The translations under genes and the position numbers were made by a program. From Amaurobius ferox (Eukaryota > Arthropoda > Arachnida > Araneae > Amaurobiidae), in NCBI GenBank assembly GCA_951213105.1, contig OX578135.1, positions 158,047,750-158,111,749 on the forward strand: DNA of 64,000 nt. Direction: 5' to 3'. Of the stretch, positions 10,173 through 21,961 are shown in pieces. Position 1 is the first letter of the stretch. The number at the start of each line of letters is the position of its first letter. The notes under the pieces are model-generated. The model searched no databases, had not been told where the DNA came from, and saw only the letters and a program-made list of their open reading frames with translations.

Positions 10173-13100
10173 GATTAAAGGAGGGGGATTAGCGACTGAA
10201 ACATTAATTCTTGGAAGCGCTTCCTCGGACCCCGATTTATTTATAGGTTTTTAAACTCTTCAATTTTAATTTAAAAAATTCAACCATTTATTTTTAATTT
10301 AAAAGTTTAACAGCTCTTTAGCAAACGGTCCGCTGTCATCTGCAATGGGAGCATGATGCTCATGAAATGTATCTTCACTCACCTGATAATATAATTTAAT
10401 TTTTAATTATTTTGATGGATGTTACTGCACTGATAAAGTAGAAAACACGACTTGAAAAATAAATAGAAATACAACTCTCATCTAAAGTTTTTGCCAACCA
10501 AAGCAGAAGGGTTTCGACACTAGCCAATCAAGCATACGCGTCTATCATCCTATCGTATTGACTAATTGTTCATGACCCGTTGTCATGGCTTTCCTAGCAT
10601 TATTTCCATAGAAATACGCTTGGAAAATCCTCCATGATAAGCAATTCCTTTCGGAAGCATGGCCAGAAGAGGGTCCTTCATTTATCAGATTTCATAAAAT
10701 TTCTTCGAATTTTTTTAGAGCTAAAATAGATACATGCATTGCATGCGCCAGCCAGATATATACACAGACGCCAAGTTAAAAATAGTTTAATCGCATTCTT
10801 AAAATAGAGTGCCCAAAATGTCGAATTCCATTGTTTGACCCCAAGCGATTGCTTTCTATATATGTATGCAGGAAAAGTGAAAAAATGTTCAGCTTCAAAA
10901 AAAAAAAAAAAAAGATTGCTTTAAGGGGAGATTGCAGTTTTGAATCTTAAAAACAAAAATTATTATTAAAATTTAATTTACAAAAACAAATGACATGTTC
11001 AGGATTAATTTAAAAATTTAAAGCAAACAGCATCAAAATCAGGCGAAAATTAAACATACAAATTGCATTTGTATATGTGCAATTTTTTCAATTTAGCCTT
11101 TAATTAAATCTTTTGCTCTCAGTTTAAAAATTTTATGTCTGTTCGCATGATTACAAGAAAAGTTATTATCTTAATTGCTTTGAAATTAATATATATATTG
11201 AACTAATAAATATGTATGTATTAAACTTAAAATTTTTAATTTTGGAAAAAGAAAAGCTATAATAAAAAATATTTCTGTCTCATTTAAGAAAGAAAATACG
11301 ATAATTAGCATTTATAATGTTTTCAAAATACTTTTTTGTAAAATATTTTTAAAAGTTTTAGGTTTAATGCATATAGAAATATTAAATAGCTTCACTTTAA
11401 TTTAGATTATTTTTGTGGTGACTTTATCTAAAACATAATCTTGTGGACAGTGAAATCCATTATATTTTTAGCTATGAGTTATATTCGAAATCGTATGTTT
11501 AAAAATCAGGTAGTGTTAAAATAGCAATATTTTCCTATTAACAAGTTGCCAGTATTGAAGTATTCAAATTTTCGTTCAAAAATATGAGAAACCTGTTTCT
11601 TTATTCAAAATCAAGGTCCAAAATATATGCAATTTTCATCCTCGAAAACTGATTTCTTTCAATTACTTAAAAACACTGGTATTCGTTTATTGAATATTAT
11701 AAGGAAATATCGTAAGATATTACAGAGTTGAACACAAAAGATCCAATTGGCGCTCTCTTAATGGAGGTTTCAATGTATATAAATAAAAAAGCAGCACTCT
11801 TGGCGCAATTTGTAAGCGGAATCAAAACTTAAGTGCCCTTTGTGTTTGAAAATCTTAGGTAAACAACTTTTCTGCAGCGTTATAGAAAACATTCTGCAGT
11901 ATTTTGTGAAATAGCCCAAATGATTGAAAAATAAAGAATAAATGATATGAAACTAATGAAAGGAGAATTATTGATGCAGGAATTCGTGCAACATGAGTTC
12001 CTTGCTCCGAAATTTATGCACAGTCGTCATCTCACGACGCGGGAACAGAATAATTGCATCAGTTTAAAACCTGAAGGGTGAAATACTTGAAGGGAGCAGT
12101 GAAGATTAGTTTATAAATTGCTAGCAGATATACAATTCATTTTATCTGTGTTTATGTTTTTCCTCAGCAGTATTCTATTAAAAAAATAAAGACTTGTATA
12201 TAGAATAATAGCTTCCAGAAGGAAAGTAATTAATTTAAAATCGACTGTGAATGTGAAATGTAAATATAGAATTTTTAGAAAAATTCTCACTGAAATGAAA
12301 TGCAATTCGATGTTTCTTACTCGAAAATAATGCGTAAAAATTCGGGAAATCTTATTGATAGCATTTTCAATAGAAAACAAGTATGATTATAATAACAGAG
12401 TTGCGTGTATGAGAAGTGAATAAAAGTCACATAAAAATCCCGATGTGATCAGAAAATGACTTTGTGGCGGGGCTGCATTGAGTTACTCACTCCTACGAAA
12501 GAAGTCCCCGATTATTCCCTCGGGGTCGAAGAATTCTTTTGGCTCATCGGTATAGAGGAGGATCAGTAATCTAAAGTTTTCGAGTTGTACCTATCCCTCA
12601 CCATGGAGGAAGTGCCGCCCCCTCCCATAATTGGTGGCCCGGACGTCCATTGTTGAGTATAAAACAAACATCCAAAAATTTTGTATAAAACAAGCATTTA
12701 ATTGATATGACTATACGTAGTCTTTTATTTTATAGATTTTAGCAATTTATGAGGCCCTTTCGCTAAGAATGGCAGATTCTTTCCAAATCGTACCAAAATC
12801 TAATCAGCATCAAAATATCCCAAAGGTGATTTATATACAAAATTTTGTGATATATTTGGTTCTGTATAGCAAAAAATGAAAAAAAGATGGTCTGAAGTGA
12901 AAATTTGATATCAAAAATAACTATACGACAAGTTTGTGAAGATGATAACGAGAACATGATAAATAAAACATTATAAAGAAAACAGGTACTAAATTGGTAT
13001 AAAATACCCATTTTCCCTGTTCTATATATAAGTTATGAAATTGAAAAAGAATTACTAGTGGTAAAGATAGGTGAATATAATCCCTTAACTACACCCTTAG

Positions 13101-13230
13101 ATTAAATTTTTTTGTGTTATAAATCATATATGTAATACAAGTACCTAAGGTACTAACCCCCTTGTTCCCTGTATAAACATACATGGTGTAAAAGCATGAA
13201 TAGTGTACAAGATGAAAAGCTGATGTGTGT
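10173..13230. other. Intergenic or intronic, no gene supported
   Basis: A diverged B-like 3' end occurs at about 10730-10890 (ATATACACAGACGCC and a weak hairpin). A family C fragment lies at about 12655-12860 (AAACAAGCATTTAATTGATA). A G+C-richer patch at 12470-12650 was checked but gives no frame with splice signals. The remainder is A+T-rich and featureless. Confidence 0.45.
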
Positions 13231-13231
13231 G

Positions 13232-13280
<49 letters not shown>
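13230..13280. repeat. (TA)n microsatellite with TGTA flank
   Basis: It is an uninterrupted run of about 40 bp of TA, bordered by GTGTGTATGTG and by ACATGTATGTATG. The open frames reported by simple translation here are artefacts of the repeat. Confidence 0.9.
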
Positions 13281-13438
13281 GTATGTATGTATATATGTCG
13301 TCGCAACCGAAAATCTAAGATTATCACATTTCTACAATTTGGTTAAAAGTTCCCCATATGTATCAGCATTCTAACAAAAAAAAAGTTCTATTGCATTAAG
13401 TAAATTTAATTTTCTTTTTCTTTTTTAAGTTATCACAT

Positions 13439-13544
13439 TTAGCCATCACAATGGACCTTCCGAGAAGTTCTCGCACATTCAACGGTGATATCCTTCACCT
13501 TCTCTGGATCGAACCCGTTTATAAAAGTTGAACCGTGCGCTGTT
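13439..13544 (-). CDS. Candidate 3'-terminal coding exon, small and cysteine-containing
   Basis: On the minus strand the frame is open from 13555 to a TAA at 13439-13441. It includes FDPEKVKDITVEC and ends near KVHCDG, which reads like real protein and lies in a G+C-richer patch. A possible acceptor AG is at 13545-13546. A better pyrimidine-rich acceptor slightly upstream (TTATCTTTTGAAG) would put a TGA in frame, which counts against it. An ATTAAA lies downstream of the stop on this strand. I recognise no family. It could be a terminal exon of a gene entering from the right, or a relic. Confidence 0.25.
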
Positions 13545-13558
13545 CTAGCGCATTTTCA

Positions 13559-14680
13559 TTCTTCAAAAGATAAAGGATTTCCTTTTGAATATTTAGTCAC
13601 ACAAGTGTGGGTAATTCCTACTATAATTTATATGAATAAAATTTATTTCATTTTTTATATTTTTTTAGATTAATAAATTCAATTTAACCCTGGCACCTTC
13701 ACTATTATTTGTATGAATAAATTATTTTCGTTATTTTTAGATTAATATATATATATTTATTTTTATTAGATTAGTAAATTCAATTTAACTGTGCTTTAAC
13801 TCCCTACATTTTCCAGTATGTTATGTGTGCAAAGAGTATTGAAACAGCATAAATTAATAAAAATCAATAATGTACATGAATTTATCGGCTTGGCTACCAT
13901 GTTGCCGCAAGTTGAGAAATAAAATGTTTACTAAATGTTAAGAACATTTTAAAAGAATAACTGAAGGAAAGCGCATTAAAAGATGTAATATTTTTTCTGT
14001 CTAAAAATCATTGTGATACAAATTTACCTAAGGAATACGCAAAACAAATGTAATACACAGTCAAACGAAACCTCACACTTTCACATCCTAATCATGATTA
14101 CAATTATGCCTAATTCGAAAACTAAACTAAAATAGAGTTTAACAGGATGCTCATTTTTGACAACCTAACATGCAACCTAACTAGAACTAATTTTGTGAAT
14201 GAAAAAGTGTCAATATGTTATTCTTTTTTTTTTAAATGTTCCTGTGTTCACTTCAAAAACGTGGGGGGGGGGGGGGGGGGTTAGTGAGCGTAGGGAGCAT
14301 GGAACGGGATCCGGTAATTACGGAGATACTATTCAATTATAATATCCGCGATACTGTTCGTGATAAGTTCTTTTATTATTCATAAATACCTAAATGAGAT
14401 AAAATCAACTTCAATAAATTAATTGCGCCGTAGAAGCAAAGATAATACACATAAAATACAACCCATGATAAAATAGGAGGTGACAAACACGGTTGAATGC
14501 TAGACAGTTATTTATTATGTGATAGATGCTAAGTTGTTTGTGAGAAGCATTGTTGAGATGAGAAACAAGTCACGTGATCAGTGATGACGCCACCTTGGAA
14601 GCTCGAGTGATACGGCACCGCGATTTTTTGTAAATAAGGCCTGTTATAACGTAGAAAGTCCAACTATGGACGAGGATAAA
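13559..14680. other. No gene recognised; poly-G tract
   Basis: A+T-rich sequence with two ATTTTTTTAGATTAAT-type repeats near 13660-13775, and a G homopolymer of about 18 bp at 14264-14281. No exon was supported. Confidence 0.45.
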
Positions 14681-14682
14681 TA

Positions 14683-16097
14683 CACTCTAAGACAAAAAAA
14701 AATCGACGCACCAAGAAAGAATTATCCAAATGAGACAAAATTTGGTACGTGTAATGTGGATGTACAGAAAAAGAAATGATTAGACTTTCAGAACAATTTG
14801 ATTTGTTGCACTGAAAGATCTACACAAAGTGAGCACGTCAATATGGCGTTGGTCCACCTCTGGGCTTGATATAAGCTGTTACTCGACGTGGCATTGGTGC
14901 ATAAAGTTGCCAGACGGTGTACTGAGCGATGTCGTTCCAAATGGCCTCCAATTGACGAGCTAATTCGTCTACATTTTGGGATGGTCGAAGGCGACGTTCC
15001 ATCTCAGCCCAATTGTGCTCAATAGGCAACAGATCTGGGGATCTGACTGGTTAAGGAAGTGTGTCGTAAGCACACAAACAATCAATAGAGAGGTATGCCG
15101 TGTGTGGCCTGGCATTATCTTGCTGAAAAGTTAGCCCGGGGTGTCGCGAAGGGAATGGCAATACAACGGGTCGTAGAATGTCGGCAAAGTACCGCTGTGC
15201 TGTAATGGTTCCACGGAGGACTATCGAAAGGGTTCGGCTATCAAACAAAATGGCACCCCAGACCATAACTCAATGTCGTCGGGTCGTTTGGCGTGTGACA
15301 GTACGAGCAGGATCCTGACGATGTCCGGGCTGTCTCCAGACACGTCTGCGCTAGTCTTCGGGACTCAAATCGAAAAGGGACTCATCACTGAAGATAACTC
15401 GTTTCCAGTCCGAACAATTCCACGTTGATCGGGCTCGGCAACATTGCAATTGCTGTTGAAGGTGCATACTGGTCAGTGGTAGGGGGCATAATGGGCGCAG
15501 CGAGTATAGATTCCGCTCCCGTAATCTTCTATTAAGGGTCCGAGTGATCACTTCCGTGTTTGTCACACGTTGGATGGTTGATAACGACGAATCTCAGACT
15601 GTCACAGCTGCTCTGACAATCGCTCTATCTTCCTGTTCTGTCGTCGCTCTAGGCCGTCCGTTGGCCGCTTGCCGCTGAAATCTGCCGTTCCGGACCCATT
15701 TCTGCCAACAGCGTCTAATTGCTGCATCACACCTACCCAAATGCCGAGCGATTTCTAGGTCTGGCCATCCAGCCTCCTGCAGTCCGACCGTAAGCCCTCT
15801 TTCAACTTCCTTCATATGCTCGTAGTGGCCGCAAATTCGTCGGCGAGACATTGTGACAATCAAGGTACGTAAACGCAATCAAATCCACTGCACACGGTCC
15901 TACGGTCCTGAAAGCGAGGTTTGCTCCTTATATACACCTCCATGGTGTTCAGTTTCAATGCGTTGTAGTTCCGACTATTCATTTATTGGCTGCGAATTTG
16001 TGATCATTTGCATATTCGGTCGACAGGTGTTTGCATGTACAGTTTCATTACTATCGGATTATTTTACGGGGTGCGTCGATTTTTGTATTTTAGAGTG
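14683..16097 (-). mobile_element. Tc1-like transposon, both ends present
   Basis: The terminal inverted repeats of about 30 bp begin CACTCTAAGACAAAAA on the left and, read inward from the right, CACTCTAAAATACAAAAA; both lead into ATCGACGCACC. TA dinucleotides flank both ends (14681-14682 and 16098-16099), as expected for Tc1/mariner insertion. The 1.4-kb length is typical. The element carries a disabled transposase on the minus strand. A deleted relative lies at 60437-61088. Confidence 0.93.
14838..15851 (-). pseudogene. Tc1-like transposase, four in-frame stops
   Basis: This enzyme family cuts and reinserts its own element in the nucleus, binding the terminal repeats through helix-turn-helix domains and cutting with a D-D-E triad. 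The frame starts at an ATG at 15849-15851 and stays in one phase to 14838. A paired-like DNA-binding part (GLQEAGWPDLEIARHLGRCD) comes first, then a catalytic core with VIFSDES, then FQQDNARPHTA, then LLPIEHNW. By my count 32 residues lie between the second D and the E. The frame is broken by TGA at 15594-15596, TAG at 15351-15353, TGA near 15268 and TAA at 15051-15053. The lack of frameshifts suggests decay mostly by substitutions. The product cannot be made as a whole protein. Confidence 0.93.
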
Positions 16098-16099
16098 TA

Positions 16100-16926
16100 C
16101 ATGCAAAACGTGAAATCTATAAAAACGAAAACGAGTGGAACCAAGAAAACATTTCGTGTTAAAAAGAATTTTTACGCAGGCGGCCAGTGTTTCTTTCAAG
16201 CATACCTCAATGCCCCCCCGGATAAATTTTATATTTTCCTAGTTTCTATTTATGTGATAAATTTATATAGGGAAAATAGAAAACTTGTCCTCCCTTAAAA
16301 TTTCATTCGCACCCCCCTCCCCCCGGCTAATAAGTCCTGAAAAGAAAACACTGCAGGCAGCATCTTACACATATTTTGTAAGTACATAGCAGATAACAGC
16401 ATTCTTACGCATTCTTCAGAATGAAATAGCCTATGCGCGCAACAGCAGCAGGAAAACTTGCAATTTGGCCATAATTGTATGCCCCTATCATTTATGACGG
16501 ACATGTAGTATATACGGACATGTAGTACATGTAGCAATGCACCTCCTCCCTTAGTGCATCCGCCATTTCCTTTGCTTCGGATTCGCCAGGGAAACCACTC
16601 GGGCAGTCAAACACAGAGGACTAAGCATATTCAGGTGTTAATGAAGACTTAGCGGTATTTGTTCTTGCAAGTAGGTCAAGCATAGAGTACTCGTTAACTA
16701 CTTACTGGCTTGCCTTCCACGACCTTTTCCGACTAAATATAATCGGGGTGAACGAGCATTCAACCAGCTAGAAACGTAGTTTGGACATCGAGATAAAAAC
16801 AACGAGTCGGAAAACCAATGTTATTTCTGGTTGTTCGGGAGAGGGGTTCGTTTAAGTAGTTAAATATAATAAAAACATATATTCAACATTTCCGGGAAGA
16901 TTTTTTAACAAGTTGGCGGCCATATT
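16100..16926. other. No gene supported
   Basis: It holds C-rich patches at 16212-16220 and 16313-16324 and repeated GGACATGTAGTA units near 16499-16535. On the minus strand an AAATGGCGGATGC start context at 16566 opens only a 24-codon frame. The frame is recorded as rejected. Confidence 0.4.
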
Positions 16927-17000
16927 ATTAACCTTTCGTTTACGGGTGGGACAGCGTCAATCTTAAAACGAAGAACCTCTGAAAAAGACAGGTATTAAAC
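16927..17000 (+). repeat. Single arm of the M2 foldback family
   Basis: The segment includes TTTACGGGTGGGACAGCGTC and GAAGAACCTCTGAAAAAGAC. It matches the left arm of the foldback at 21751-21961, but no second arm is nearby. It is probably a truncated copy. Confidence 0.7.
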
Positions 17001-17138
17001 GGTTTGTGTGATTTGAATAATAGGGCTGCGAGTCAAGTGGTCAACAGGTCTAGTGGTCAACTTTGGAGCTATAGAAATAACAATATTCTCTAGTTCTAAA
17101 ATCTAATTTTCAGGCCGAGGACTACTGCCCCAGTATAT
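17001..17138. other. Short spacer
   Basis: Nothing recognisable lies between the M2 arm and the family A copy. Confidence 0.4.
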
Positions 17139-18455
17139 TAACAAGAAAGATCAATCATGCATAAAGCATTGATTATGAAACACTTTCCAACTTCAATGCA
17201 ATTTTATTTAAACATCTCTAAAATGCGATACATTCTTCGGTAATATTTTTAAAATTATCACATTACTACATTAATTTATTATATTTGAAAACTTAAAACT
17301 TCATCGAAAAAAATGAACTTCATTCAAATGACGGCATTGAAATAGAAATTGCCTGGTTTAAACATCTCTAAAATTCGATACATTCCCCGGTAATATTTTT
17401 CAAATTATCATAATACTACAATAATTTATTATATTTGAAAACTTCATCGGAAACAAACGAAATTTATTCAAATGACGTCATCGAAATATAACACGCCTGG
17501 TTCTCTCTATAAAAGCAGCATTTCATTCATAATTTTTTTTTCCATTCATTTCATTCATTACAGTACTATAATAATTTATTTTATTTAAAACTTATGGAGG
17601 TATAAGTAATTAACTCATTTAATTTTTAACTCATGGAGGTATAAGTAATTAAACTCTATGCTTAAAACTTCATCGAAAAAATCGTCTGCTTCTCTGTGTA
17701 AAATCAATGAATATTTCATTCATATCAGCTATATTGCAGACTCCATGAGCTAAATAATTTTGCGTTAAGGAAATGCAGCAAATTTTATACAACTCATTCT
17801 ACATCTTTTGGTATTTACATTCTGCATAAGTGAAAATTAGGCTTCATTGTAGAAATAATCAAAGTTGGATGATCATTTAAACTCAAATATTTTGTAATTG
17901 CGTTGTTTCAGTATGTAGATGCACAGAATTTAAGCAAGAATAAAGCGGTTTTAGGACGGATACAACATTAAATATGAATTAAAAAGAACTTTTAAAATCA
18001 CGATTTTGCCACAAGATGAATGCCATATTTTATTTTGAAGTGGGTCACGTGATCTCTTCGTATAATGGTCTCGTGATCTCTTCATATAAAAGGTGTAATT
18101 ATTAGAATATATTTTGCTGAAATTTTTTTAATATATTTTATGGGATAATTTGAATATTTTCTAAAACTTTCGAAGCAAATTGTTAATTTTAAATCCGCTT
18201 AAAAATGTTTGAAAAATTAAGTCCCATAGGGTCCAATGTATTTCATTTTTTCAACCCGGGCTCAATCCAAAACTAATTGGGTGATGTTATTCATTTATAG
18301 TTCCATAGGTCCCACAGACCGTCTGAACAACATACTAAAATTTCATTTTGATAAAGTCATTTTTGCGGCAGTTATCGTGCTAACGGACAGACAGACAGAC
18401 AGAATGAATGAACAAAGTCATAAACACTTTTCAACTACGTTGTAAAGTGTTAAAA
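17139..18455 (+). repeat. Family A repeat (copy 1, long form)
   Basis: It starts AACAAGAAAGATCAATCATGC with a 5' hairpin (AATCATGC / GCATTGATT). A subterminal AACACTTTCCAAC follows. The 3' end has (GACA)n and a hairpin whose stem, AACACTTT..CAAC, repeats the subterminal motif inverted. A segment of about 150 bp near the 5' end is present twice in tandem (about 17207-17357 and 17358-17510). The copy at 48012 shares this duplication, while copies at 35856 and 57129 do not. A short open frame starting MYFIFSTR recurs in several copies but has no known domain. Confidence 0.85.
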
Positions 18456-21190
18456 AGTGCAAAAAAAGTCCCAATATGGATCAGATATTAAGATTTTGTA
18501 AAGAAGTAAAGTTGATAATTATTGACCTTTTTCATACAGACCGTAATTATATTCTAATATAGCATACATATTACGCCTTTACAAGAAAATGATCTAAACG
18601 AATTATTATTCTATAAAGAAACATGTAGTACACTTACATCAAATTACATACCCGCGGGTAATTTGCTTTGCGGATCAGTTTCGGGTCACGGGTCGGATTT
18701 TCTTTATATTTCAAACTACAAGTCTACTAGCAAAAGTTACTATTAAGGTTTAAACCTTATCGCATTTTTACGATAGTAACTGGATAAATGCATGTTTGAT
18801 CCTCAAACACAGTGATTCTCAACCTTTCAGTTCTTAGAAACCTTTGAAAGACTTTGCAAAACATCGGGGTTCCTCTACTTGTCAGTGTCGGACCCATATT
18901 ATGTTCTAGAGATACTTTACAAAATAGAAGTGTAAAGCAGTACGGTTGATAAATAATAATTAACTCCTTCTTTTGAATAAAATACTACAAGAGTATTTAT
19001 TGCCTATTTATATTTATTAATTACTGTTAAAAAATGACAAATATTTCCAATTTACATCTAGCATACTGGTTGCAAACATTGTATATATTTTGTAGTGATT
19101 TTGTGTTAATATAACTGTCATGTTAAAATATTAATATTTTAATTTTTCTTTTTACTTAATTACAAAAAATATAGAAAGTTGTACTTTACTTCACAAGCTT
19201 TTGTAAATACACGCGGAATCCCGGATTTTGTGCGATAATCACTGCACTAACAAATAGTCTGGAAAAACAGCTGGTGCATTGTGTTTCTCTGGTTTTCTAC
19301 TATTTAACGTTAATTGACGATTTATTAACGTTAATTAACGTTTATTAACATTAATTAACGATTTATCTAAAGATATCTTCTTTATGGCAGTACATTCCAC
19401 CAAAATTACCTTTCATTTATAATTTAAACTTTGAAATACACCATACCGTGGTGAGGAAAAGGAAATTACCAATTATATTATGTCCAGTCTATCAAGTAGA
19501 GATTTTCTTCATCTTCCAGATGAAATTTCCCTTTTCAGAAACACTCCAAGAAATAAATTTTAAGAAACAAGGGTTATTTTAAGCAGTGGAAATATGCGTA
19601 CAATTGAAAGGGGGGGTCCCTCTCCATTTTGTTATACATTCACATTCCATATTATTTACATCTATTTGTATCACAATAAGTATCAGAGAAAAAAAAATTG
19701 ATGTATCCAATACATGTCTTTTCCTGCAGATTTCGATTTTATGGGAAAACAGAAAGACACAGCTTCCTTATTACTTAAGATGGATAAAAAAGGTAATTGG
19801 CTTATTAATTTTTACCGATTAAAATAAGCATTTCAAATTTCACCTAATTGGCTTGATTATTTCAAGATCTGTCGCATATTGGAAACCTTGTGTGGGAATC
19901 AAAATTTATAATATATCGATAACGGTTCATCATAACTACTAAACAATAGTCATTTTGAGTTAAAAGTACTAACTCCAAAGTTCTAATTACTGTGACTTTA
20001 ATTTTGGCGTTTTATTTATCACCATTATCGATTAAAATAGACTACACATAATCATGAAAATAATATAAGGCAGAAGAAATATAATTCAATAAATTGATAT
20101 TAATTAATAGTAATTGATTATATAATTAGAAGAAAGTAATAAGTATTGCAAAATAAATTTTCAATATAGCAAACTCATGTGGAGAAAGAACTGTTTCTGT
20201 AAAACTGACGCAAATAGAATATGAACACATTTCAATCACTTTTGGAACACCTGCGTATGTATGCATGTTAGATACGGTAACTGAAGAACAATTGCTCGCA
20301 TCGCTTCAAAATTTTATGTGGTCATGCATTGTATAAAAGACTAGACTTAGATAGCATATTTTGTAATTCGAATGACTAGATTACTAATTATTCGAAATTT
20401 AATTATATTATTTCTCTCTTATGGAGAAACAATGATTGTTCCTGGAACAATGCGGTAGTGGTGCAGTATATGTAAAGAAAAGGTACTTTGAACTACGCTG
20501 TGGATTTACTAAAAGAGTGATAAAACAGTATATAATAACCCAAATCAGTCGAATATATTCAACTCACTGGAGTGATTGATCTGCTGCTTACTAGAAATAT
20601 TAAATTTTCAAAGAATATTTTAAAATAGCAGCAGGTGAACATAAAAATATATAATGAAATACATGAAAAAAAGTTGACAGGCTACTAATAGAATTTATAT
20701 GCAGAATGGAATTCGAATATAAATCTTGCTAAATTAATATTAAATAATTCTGAATGTAGGGTAATGATAAATAAGTAAAATAATTCGTTTCAATGCAGAT
20801 ATTGACACAGAATTATGGAACCACATACAATAGACCAATCATTTTTAAAGGTATCGAGTTCGTCATGAATAAAATTTTAGAAAAGGTATCTTTTATATGC
20901 GTTCAAATGTCAAAAAGTAATGCTTTTATTTTTATATTTAAGCACATAAAATTTTTTTAGAGAGAGGAGTGGGGATATGTTTCACATTTCATGATGTCAT
21001 GCATGAAATAGCAGAATCAGTTAAAACTGTGGTATACAAATTCAAAAAACTGTGGTGTTCGTAATGAATGAATTGACTTACCAAGTAATAATAATAAAAA
21101 TATGGCTTCTAATAGACTGTGACCGGCTTTCATTTCTAACTTAATATAATATTCCAATTGATATCTATGTACCACCACACACTTAGTTGC
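18456..21190. other. Intergenic or intronic, no gene supported
   Basis: It is mostly A+T-rich. A CCCGCGGGTAATTTGC / GGGTCACGGGTCGGATT patch at 18650-18700 resembles one at 26640-26770 and is likely an old dispersed repeat. Short TTAACGTTAATTAACG units repeat near 19307-19365. No exon signals were found. Confidence 0.45.
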
Positions 21191-21191
21191 T

Positions 21192-21487
21192 GTGCACGTT
21201 GACACGAGACGGTACGGAACGAAAAAGGACCCACGTGCTCGCAAGGAACTCAAAACAATGAAACTGAAACATTTTTTGAAACCGGCGGAAGATCATGAGA
21301 TGGAAGGAGTTGGTTCTCGTTCTCCACAGCGCATGCGCCAGGTAAATGAGGTTGCCAATGGCCTACCTGCGCCTTGGCGAGAAACGATTTTGTTTATTTT
21401 AGCGGAAGTGAATGTAAACATAACCTTGAATGGTGGTGATATTATTCGTGGTTGTTTCCGCGCGGAGGTATGGAGGGAGTCAGATTA
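21192..21487 (+). promoter_or_regulatory. Promoter-like G+C-richer island with NRF1-type palindrome
   Basis: The block is clearly richer in G+C and CpG than its surroundings. It carries GCGCATGCGC (21329-21338), the palindromic consensus of the NRF1/Ewg family of factors, and a CACGTG E-box at about 21232. A possible splice donor (CAG then GTAAAT) follows the palindrome. A start codon with a strong downstream donor lies 150 bp on (21488). This pattern fits a housekeeping-type promoter and 5' UTR. No TATA box was seen. The 98-codon open frame across the block may be incidental. Confidence 0.4.
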
Positions 21488-21541
21488 ATGAAAAATCATT
21501 TGGGGATGGTTAGGAATAATAAAAGGCAACGATTCATGAAG
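21488..21541 (+). CDS. Candidate first coding exon, 18 codons
   Basis: An ATG at 21488 opens 18 codons, rich in basic residues (NNKRQRFMK at the end). They stop exactly at a consensus donor (AAG then GTAAGT). It lies just downstream of the promoter-like island. The following exon was not found, and the peptide is too short to assign. The G+C-richer context and the strong donor are the main support. Confidence 0.33.
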
Positions 21542-21750
21542 GTAAGTGATAAAAATGACACCCAAAATGAGATTTAATGCAAAATAAATGACTATAAGGA
21601 AAAGGAATAATAAAAAAAAAACGAAAGACCCAAGACATAATATTTTGAAAATTGAAAGTTATTATATTTTGTACAGCAAATATTTTCATAGTGTTTTAAG
21701 TCGGAGAAGTATGTTTAGAAAATTTGGCAGTTCAGGAATTTATTCAATTT

Positions 21751-21961
21751 ATTAAACTTTTGCTTACGGGTGGGACACCGTCCATCCCAAACGAAAAACC
21801 TCTCAAAAAGACACGTATTTGACATATCCTATCCCAAACAGTTCGATCCCCCTTTGCAGAGATTAGCTGTTTGAGATAGGGTATTTTAAATATCGGTCTT
21901 TTTGAGAGGTTCTTCGTTTGGAAAGAATCTCTCTTGGTTCCATCCGTAAGCAAAAGGTTAA
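21751..21961. mobile_element. Short foldback/MITE (M2)
   Basis: The left arm has TTTTGCTTACGGGTGGGACA and AACCTCTCAAAAAGACACG. The right arm is its inverted copy and ends TCCATCCGTAAGCAAAAGG. The arms are about 90 bp around a loop of about 20 bp. It is non-coding. One arm of a relative lies at 16927-17000. Confidence 0.85.

Noticed and set aside
9795..10178. 127-codon frame rich in His and Thr
   Set aside because: Translation of the (CA)n tract inside a family B repeat.
16008..16298. 96-codon frame crossing the right end of the Tc1 element
   Set aside because: Runs through the terminal repeat into flanking DNA; no motif.
16495..16566. Minus-strand ATG in an AAATGGCGGATGC context, 24 codons
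   Set aside because: Stops quickly, no convincing donor, and the sequence is built of short repeats (ACATGTAGTA).
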